Below the pieces are notes generated by a model that was not told where the DNA came from, did not search any database, and saw nothing but the letters and a program-made list of their open reading frames with translations. Shown here piece by piece: positions 57,081-64,000 of a stretch of DNA of 64,000 nt (position 1 is its first letter; every line of letters starts with the position of its first letter). The position numbers and the translations under genes were made by a program. Location: NCBI GenBank assembly GCA_964016885.1, contig OZ024743.1, forward strand, positions 72,946,063 to 73,010,062, in the 5' to 3' direction. The stretch is from Eledone cirrhosa (taxonomy: Eukaryota; Mollusca; Cephalopoda; Octopoda; Eledonidae).

Positions 57081-57378
57081 GTGAGAAGATGAGAGAATGG
57101 GGATCGTGAGAGAGAGAAAGTGTTTGTGGTGTGAAACTGCTTGGCGCCGCGGACGGGATTCTGCATCTCTCTCTCACTCTCTTTCTCTCATTATATATGT
57201 ATGTGTTTCTGTGTGTGACTGTAAGTGGGGGGGGGGGGCGCTCTATGTGTGTCCGTGGAATGCTGTGTCACTTGCACGTTAATTTCAATAGCAGGCAGTT
57301 CTTTGATTTAATTAACTGGAGCATTTGTCGGCGGAAATGATATAAGTCCAGGATATTATTATATGTAATTATGTATCG

Positions 57379-57560
57379 GTGGATTGGCAGAATCAGTAGA
57401 GGGTCGGACGCTATGCTTTCCAACATAGTTACGTCCCTTTACGATCGGAGTTCAAATCCAGCCGATGTTGACTTTGCCTTTCATCTTTACGGGGTCGATA
57501 AAATAAAGTACCAGTAATGCACTGGGTAATTGCTGGCCTTGTTCCTAAAGTAGAAAAAAT
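57379..57560 (+). mobile_element. Cephalopod-type tRNA-derived SINE, copy 4
   Basis: 'ggtggattggcagaatcagt' and 'agagggtcgg' (A-box region), 'ggagttcaaatccagccgat' (B box), 'ggggtcgataaaataaagta', tail 'ttgctggccttgttcctaaa'. Confidence 0.93.
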
Positions 57561-57668
57561 TATATGTAATTATGTATCTGTTTAACATTAATAACGCATA
57601 TATTAATATATCATACCTCCTGACAAATTATATAAATTAAGTTAAATGAATAAACAATATTATCTCTG

Positions 57669-57860
57669 ATCGGTGGATTGGCAGTATTCGTAGAGGGTCG
57701 GACAGCATGCTTTGACGCATAGAGTTACGGCCCATGCCATTCTGAGTTCAAATCCCGTCGAGGTTAACTTTACCTTTTATCCTTACGGGGTTGATAAAAT
57801 AAAGTACTAGTAATACACTGGGTAATTGCTGGCCTTGTGCCAAAAGTAGAAACAATTATT
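57669..57860 (+). mobile_element. Cephalopod-type tRNA-derived SINE, copy 5
   Basis: Same block order: 'atcggtggattggcagtatt', 'gagttcaaatcccgtcgagg', 'gataaaataaagtactag', tail 'ttgctggccttgtgccaaaa'. Only about 110 bp from copy 4, same strand. Confidence 0.93.
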
Positions 57861-58377
57861 ATCTCTGATCGAGACGAAACGAGTATATATTTGAATTCAT
57901 AGAAAAATAAGAAAATTTATCTATAGAACATCCATTGACCATTGATCTCTGGTCCCTATCCTCTGTGACATTTTTTTTTCTTTCATTGCTGTCGTTGACA
58001 GCATTTGATTGCTTTAGCAGCTGTCCTAGTGATTAGATTTCTCATTTTCCTATGAATATAATTTCACGTTTCTTAACATATGACACAGTATAGGCAGAAT
58101 TTATTATGGTATTTTTCTTTGTTCTTTGCGTTTCGAGTTGAAATCCCATCGAGTTTACCTTTGCTTACGTTACTCCCCCTAAATTTTAATATCCAATCTC
58201 CACTCCCAACCTCCCACTGTTTTCTCTCTGTTAAATATATGTGCATACTAAACACGTAACCAATTTAATTATTAATTGCTATATTAATTTAATCTACTAT
58301 CCTTTTTTTGCATATATTAATTTATTGTGTGCATATCAAGAGTGTGTATCAGAATGTTTAGTCTCAGAAGAAAGGTT

Positions 58378-58525
58378 TTCTTACATTATATTCTCAGTTC
58401 AAATCCCATCGGGGCGAGGACAACTTTGCCTTTTATCTTTCAGAATTAGAGAAAATAATGTACCAGTCAAATACTTGGGTCGATATAATCGCCTTTCCTC
58501 TCCCCAAAAATTGTACCTAACTTAG
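58378..58525 (+). mobile_element. SINE 3' part, diverged (copy 6)
   Basis: 'cagttcaaatcccatcgggg' (B box) and 'gtcgatataatcgcctttcc' are present and the head is lost. A shorter B-box fragment occurs at about 58133 ('gagttgaaatcccatcgagt'). Confidence 0.75.
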
Positions 58526-58529
58526 AAAC

Positions 58530-61255
58530 TATTCTTTAAATTTATAATATCCTACCTTCAGTAAAATACGAATTCACAAATATATTTCTGTAAATCACAA
58601 CGTTCATGTATTTCTTTATCTATGAGAGAATCGAACATTGTTTGCTAGTGTGTCGGAACAGATCCCATTTACATTTTATTGTTCCATAAATCTTTAAAAT
58701 AACTGAAATTGCTTTTAAGTAAATGGAGACTATGTATAGACTTTATAAAATCTTCTAGAAAGAATTCCAATGTGGCAAGTCACGAAAAGTCTAAGAAAAG
58801 AGAGATATATATTTGAAGTAAATTGTTTGAAGCCAATCCTTCCAATTGTAGAAACTAATCACGCACTACTTTCAGGAATAATGTGATGCAGATTTTATAA
58901 CGTTATATAACATTTGCCTCACTTTTATAGATTTTAGCATGAAGTATTCATTTGTAGTCTTATCTTAAGTAGCCTCGTAAGATTCTGAGAGATCATAAAG
59001 TTAGTAAATGCTGCTGGTTGATATTAGGGTTGCTGCAATGATAACGTCGCGGTTTGGAAGACATTTGCTCAGCAAATCATGACATAAAAACAAGAAAATA
59101 GCTTCTCTGACATATCGAACCGAAAAAAGTTTACAAAAGATGGGAGAAATCATGAGTTGGTAACAACAAAGTAACATTTGAAAATGTTGAATTTTCTCCA
59201 TCGAGATTATATGTTTCATGTGTAGAAGTTGTGTAAGCGAAAAATATGATTGATAATTTGATTGAGGCAATAACTTTTTGTTAAACATAAAGACAGCTCT
59301 AGTATATGAAGGGAGTTTATATTGTTGAAAGTATAAGTTAAGAATTGCAACCTTTTCTTTCTAAACGGAGAAGACAAAATAAATACTGGCAGGTTTTAAT
59401 TTTACTCTTTACGAATTTTTTTTTTATCAAATTATACATGAATATATTAATTCAAGCATATTTTACAAAAAAAAGTTATACAATAACGCAAATATTTTGT
59501 TATATATGTCAAATATATTTTACAAAAAAGAAGTTATACAATGATAGAAATATGAAACTAAAATATAAAAACGAACTTAAGTAATGAAAAGAGGGAAGAA
59601 TGGTTAAAGAAGAGCAGATCTGGCAGAAAGATCAGGAAAGTAGAGGAAAGGTCTATAACATTCTATTTCTGCAGAACTTACAAAGAAAACTGAACCTTCG
59701 TTCATATTAAGAGCAAATCAATTAGTTTGAAATATCAAATATCGCTTAAACACTGCCCACAGTTAATTAGATCAAAACCACCTACACACGTAGGTAGGTA
59801 GGTGTAAATGAATATGATACGCTACATCATAAAGAAGAATGGGAGAAAAATTCCGAAAAGTCTATAAAATGTGATATAAGACAATTTTTTTAAGTGACAT
59901 GTTCATTGTGGCTTCCTTGGCATGTCACCAAATGCTGCTAAATGCAATCCTTTCCGGTGAGGTGCTTCAGCTTGAAGTTAGAGACCATGTCTAATCCTAC
60001 CATTTTCCAGTTACTAGCAGTTCTCTATGTGTCAGTGATTACCTTCCTGCTGCTGTTAAACCACGATTTTGGTGCCATTATGCAGGGTTCGGACTTCTGT
60101 ATTGCATACTCCCTTCCACTGTGTCTAACTGTCTATACTTTCGCACATTGAATATATCCATTTGCTGGCTTATATCTGGGTTAGCACTTTTACGTATTGT
60201 GCACAGTACATGGCGTGAGGTAACATGAGGTGGACAATAGAGATCTTAACAAATGCTATTAACCCATGGTAATTGACGCCTTCATAAAGAAACATAGGCA
60301 GGTAATATGTGCCTAAATAATATGAAATGATATGTGGTAGGGAGCAGTCTGTATGGATTCCGATAGCACACCTCTTTGTATAATATCATGTCAGCACTGT
60401 GCCTCTACTTTGATGATTTCTCAAAGTTAATAGAACAGATAGATCAATTGTGACACATTTGGCAACAAGAGACATTTAAGAATGTTCTGCTCCCATGGAA
60501 CAAACACCAAAGAAGAAATAATGGAAATTCCGGGGTTACTGTGTTGGGGCAGTGTTATCGGTCTCTGGTGTAAGCGATACCAAGGTACTCTCCCCATATA
60601 TATGGATTTCAGTGAGTGTACATTAGGAATAGCCTATCACAATGAAGATATCAACGTTCCCTCTCCAAACAGTCCATCGTCATTTTTTCTGTGATGAGGA
60701 AGACAAATAGCCCAGAAGGATTTTAAAGGACAGGTGAGAGAGTGTGATTTGTATAAATACACGGTCAACAGAACCAACAATACTGGAATGCTAAATTGCC
60801 TGTGTGATTTAGAGGAAAGAAACCTGCAGAATATGTGAAGAGATCAAGAAATACGGGCTCCATACGGAGGATACATGGGAAAGAGAAGATGTAGGTACTT
60901 ATATCTATAAACACAAATAGGTAACGCCTAAGATGAATTTCGGTGATTCCCGGAAAATATAAAATATATGGTTAGATCAGGGAATAAGTGTTCCCTACAG
61001 AGAGCCCCTGGGAAACAGAATGACATTAAAAAAAGACGAAGAATTATTTGAAAGAATGAAATACATTTGTCGAGAAGATGTAGATTCTAATATCTATAAA
61101 CGCAACTAGGTAAGGTTTCAGATTAATTACACTGATTCCCGAAAAATATGTGATATATGGTTAACAAATAGGGACTATGAGATTCAACTGACATAGGGGT
61201 TCTTATCCAGGTTTGGGTAGCTAACCAAAAATGTTTTTCTGTTTAATATTATATC
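58530..61255. other. AT-rich DNA with an internal direct repeat
   Basis: No recognised gene. A diverged direct repeat of about 95 bp ('gagaagatgtag', 'atctataaa', 'gattcccg', 'aaaatat', 'atatggtta') occurs at about 60884-60980 and 61074-61165. The frames at 59942-60151 and 60482-60694 have no recognisable domain. Confidence 0.5.
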
Positions 61256-61259
61256 TTAT

Positions 61260-61478
61260 GGTGGATTGGCAGTATCGCTAGAGCGTCTGGCAACATGCTT
61301 TATGGCATAGATTTACAGCCGTTTACGATCTGAATTAAAATCCTCCCGAGGTTAGTTTTGCATTTCATCCTTACGGGGTCGATAAAATAAAGTACCATTC
61401 ACGCTCTGGGGTCAATTTAATCAACTTTTCCTTTTCCTCTAAATTGTTGGCTTTGTGCCTAACTCAGAAACCATTATT
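61260..61478 (+). mobile_element. Cephalopod-type SINE, copy 7 (first of a triplet)
   Basis: 'ggtggattggcagtatcgct', decayed B box 'ctgaattaaaatcctcccga', 'ggggtcgataaaataaagta', longer tail 'ggggtcaatttaatcaac'. Confidence 0.9.
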
Positions 61479-61479
61479 T

Positions 61480-61660
61480 GGCAGTATCGGTAGAGGGTCG
61501 AACGCCACGTTTTGAATCATAGAGTTACGTCCCTTTATGATTTAAGTTCAAATCCCGCCGAGGTTAACTTTGCCTTTCATCCTTACGGGGTCGATAAAAT
61601 AAAGTACCAGTATGTACTGGGATGATTGCTGGCCTTGTGCCAAAAGTACAAACAAATATT
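61480..61660 (+). mobile_element. Cephalopod-type SINE, copy 8 (second of a triplet)
   Basis: 'ttggcagtatcggtagaggg', B box 'agttcaaatcccgccgaggt', 'ggggtcgataaaataaagta', tail 'ttgctggccttgtgccaaaa'. Confidence 0.92.
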
Positions 61661-61664
61661 AAGC

Positions 61665-61850
61665 GGAATGGATTGGCAGTATTTTTAGAGCGTCGGACAA
61701 GATACTCTATGGCATAGGGTTATGGCCCTTTACGATCTGAGTTCAAATCCTGCCGACGTTAGCTTTGCATTTCATCCTTACGGGGTCGATAAAATAAAGT
61801 ACCGTTAATTCACTGGGGTCGATTTAATCGACCCTTATTGCAAATAAATT
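61665..61850 (+). mobile_element. Cephalopod-type SINE, copy 9 (third of a triplet)
   Basis: 'gaatggattggcagtatttt', 'tgagttcaaatcctgccgac', 'ggggtcgataaaataaagta', tail with 'ggggtcgatttaatcgaccc'. Confidence 0.92.
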
Positions 61851-61991
61851 AATGTTTTGATATTTTACTGAATTATGATATTTCACTCAAAGAATCTCTT
61901 CAACATTTTCTACATTTTTCCTTTCTACTATTTGTTGTTATATATATCAAATCGTGTGTTTCTTTTCTACTTTTGATATATAAATATATAT

Positions 61992-62054
61992 AGGAACGAG
62001 TAGGACCCCGACGGCTGAGCTCAAGCCATTTCGACGGCTAATTCTGGACTAAAT
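61992..62054 (+). repeat. Half hairpin, GTAGGACCCCGACGG family, copy 4
   Basis: Only the left arm is present ('aggaacgagtaggaccccga', 'ggctaattctggactaaa'). It breaks off at the hairpin apex. Preceded by a short TA-rich tract. Confidence 0.85.
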
Positions 62055-62269
62055 GAACATTTTTATCCTGATACATGAATAGCCGAGCTTCTCAGGGGGT
62101 AATTCCATATATGGTAAAAGTGATTGTCACAAGGATTGGTCAAAAGTTTGTTGTTGAGACACATAATTCTATCATGGCATTTTGTGGAAGGAAGGGGTAG
62201 CTGAACTTGCCAGTAGAAGAAAGAGGGAGAGGGAGTGGAGGAAACCCAGTCGTGCGTTGATAGTACCCT

Positions 62270-62515
62270 AATCATCATCGTTGTTGTTGTTGATGTTGCT
62301 GCTGTTGTTATAACCGTAATTGTCATCATCATCAACATCATCGTCGTTGACGTCGTCATCGTTGTCATCATTATTATCCTCATCATCGTCATCATCATCA
62401 TCGACATCATCAGCATGAGCATCAGCATCATCATCGTAATCATCACCAGCATCAACATCATCATCAACGTCATTATCAACGTCATCATGATCGTCATCAT
62501 CATCATCTATTTTGT
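62270..62515. repeat. Trinucleotide (ATC)n/(GTT)n microsatellite
   Basis: Imperfect ATC/GTC/GTT array of about 245 bp. The Ile/Val-rich and Met/Thr-rich frames on the two strands are artefacts of it. Confidence 0.9.
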
Positions 62516-62519
62516 GATT

Positions 62520-63780
62520 TATGCCTTGAATTAGGGATGACTGCCAAGTGTCTAAAAGGAGAGATATGTTACATTCTGCATATTTCAGCTTACATTTAAG
62601 GAAGCACCAATTTACTATGCGGAAGTCGAATAAATTCTAGAGTTACACGGCCAATCTTGATACTAAAAATAGAAAAATAACTTCCGAGAAATGCAACAGA
62701 ATCAGTTAAAAGCTATATTCGTGGAGTGGCGTCATATAAATTAATGGCGAATTCTTAACAGCAACAAATATTTTTAATAAAAGTTAAAAAAATAAGAAAA
62801 CCTGACAGCTTTTAAGAAATGGAATGGAACACAAATGATCGTCTAAAATATAGAAAAAGTTAATAAACATAAAAGTGTTTGTATTAGATAAAAGAAAATA
62901 TCATTTATAATCCTATTTGAATCTTTATTTATGAAAAACGGTAATTCTTTGTCTGCGTGGTCTGCGTGGTATTGTGAATTTGTAGAAAGTGCAGTTGCAA
63001 CGATTACCTAGGAGGGAGCCAGATAAGATTGATTTATACATGGTAAAATAAGTTTCAGCTATATTACCTTTTTAAGATAGTTCATCTCTGTTTTATCTGA
63101 ATAATTTTTTCTTTCTGCCAAGATGAAAACATCTTCATTGGTTAAAGACATTAATGTGGTTGAATATTTATCAATATATAGTGCAAAACTGAAATTGGAA
63201 AAGAGAACCATTTTCTTTTTTCATGAATTCCATTACGAATAGGTCGGTAGTGGCATTCAGAAATCGGTTTCTTATCTCTATATTTTCTATATTTCTTGCT
63301 ATTGTATATTTTTCTTCTTAAATAAATTACAATGTTAATGAAGAGAAGGGAGTGAAAATATGACTTATTATCTTCTCAGAGCAGTGGAAATGAGATCAGA
63401 TTTAAAAACATCTTAAGTTTGGAGAAATAGCTATGTACTGTATATTTTATTTATTTACTGCCTTCTTTGATACTTTTCTTTAACGGCAAGGTTATTAATA
63501 AATTGACTTTCGTTAGGATCAATATATTCATGACAATCAACGGGAAACAGCATCAATATTATTTTAAAATAATGAATAAATATCGTGTAATTTCTAACAT
63601 CATTCAAATAACTGTCAACTATATCTGAAGATTGAATGTAAAATCCTAGAAATTTTAAGCAATTGTATTATAAATTCAATATTAAAATTATACCGATAGA
63701 ATTTGTTTTATTTTTATAGTATTTTAGTTTCGAGAAATAAGGTATGACCATGGTATTCGTAGATAATTTGAGATTGGTGT
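62520..63780. other. AT-rich DNA, nothing recognised
   Basis: No repeat or coding signature seen. Confidence 0.5.
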
Positions 63781-63789
63781 GATTTAAAT

Positions 63790-63995
63790 TGTTAAGGTTC
63801 AGCGAAAATGGTTTGTAGGTGGATGACTGCATAAAAGAGGGGTGCAGGGAAGGTATTCCAGAGAGCTGATGTTCTCGTATGTGGGGAATGCGCCTTACGA
63901 TCAGTGTGGTATTTGTGGGAGTGGACACAGCATATGTAATGAGAGCAAGACATGGGGGGGGGGGGGTGATGGAAAGAGAGGGAGATATAGGTCAC
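63790..63995 (-). pseudogene. Possible LINE ORF2 C-terminal tail
   Basis: The minus-strand frame reads RTSALWNTFPAPLF then HLQTIFAEP before a stop. This resembles the 'R..TS..WN.LP...F....LQTFK' tail common at the end of CR1/Jockey-type LINE proteins. It is short, near the window edge, and upstream coding sequence is unclear because of a poly-G run (about 63954-63966). Weak call. Confidence 0.35.
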
Positions 63996-64000
63996 ACGAG

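Overview
The window looks like non-genic, repeat-saturated DNA from a cephalopod mollusc, most likely an octopus. This is inferred from several things: the very high AT content and microsatellite load; at least eight copies of a tRNA-derived SINE whose body ('ggggtcgataaaataaagta', 'gttaacctcggcgggatttg') I associate with octopus and squid DNA; and the mix of Tx1-like, RTE and Dong/R4 LINEs with Penelope-like elements. I find no convincing host gene, exon, tRNA or rRNA gene. Almost every protein-like stretch belongs to a retroelement or transposon.

Layout. 0-8.9 kb: three Tx1/L1-like LINE copies in the same (minus) orientation: a 3' fragment, a nearly complete but frameshifted copy, and a 5' fragment. 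8.9-13.4 kb: featureless AT-rich DNA with microsatellites. 13.4-19.6 kb: a dense block of inverted-repeat (foldback) elements separated by (TA)n tracts, one of them interrupted by a SINE. 20-23.5 kb: two mariner transposase remnants and unidentified repeats. 26.06-29.36 kb: a nearly full-length RTE LINE whose 5' part is inverted, inserted in a (TA)n tract. 31-36 kb: SINEs and an unidentified dispersed repeat. 36-39.8 kb: microsatellites. 39.85-42.19 kb: a 5'-truncated Dong/R4-type LINE inside an (ACAT)n array. 43-44.9 kb: another foldback and a diverged hairpin element. 45-50.9 kb: mostly featureless. 51.5-57 kb: a long Penelope-like element (PLE) with about 320-bp inverted terminal repeats, followed by a truncated relative with its own inverted repeats. 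57-62 kb: SINE clusters. 62-64 kb: a microsatellite and a possible LINE tail.

Most interesting theme. Several inverted-repeat elements, and the terminal repeats of the long PLE, contain sequences that fold by hand into type-I hammerhead-ribozyme architecture: stem I, CUGANGA, stem II, GAA, a very short stem III, and an NUH cleavage triplet. In the 16.7-kb and 44.2-kb foldbacks the arrangement is conserved nucleotide for nucleotide in spacing, while stem II differs by paired changes. In three foldbacks the predicted cut lies 43-51 nt inside the outer edge. Because the arms are inverted, each strand carries a ribozyme-like unit in its own 3' arm (one arm of the 44-kb element has lost an invariant base). 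I infer a family of self-cleaving, non-autonomous foldback elements, possibly mobilised by PLEs. Hammerheads in PLE terminal repeats are established knowledge. Their presence in these foldbacks is my reading and has not been tested by a covariance-model search or by experiment.

Limits: all alignments and folds were done by eye. Element boundaries are usually good to about 5-20 bp, LINE clade names are from motif recognition, and no database was consulted.
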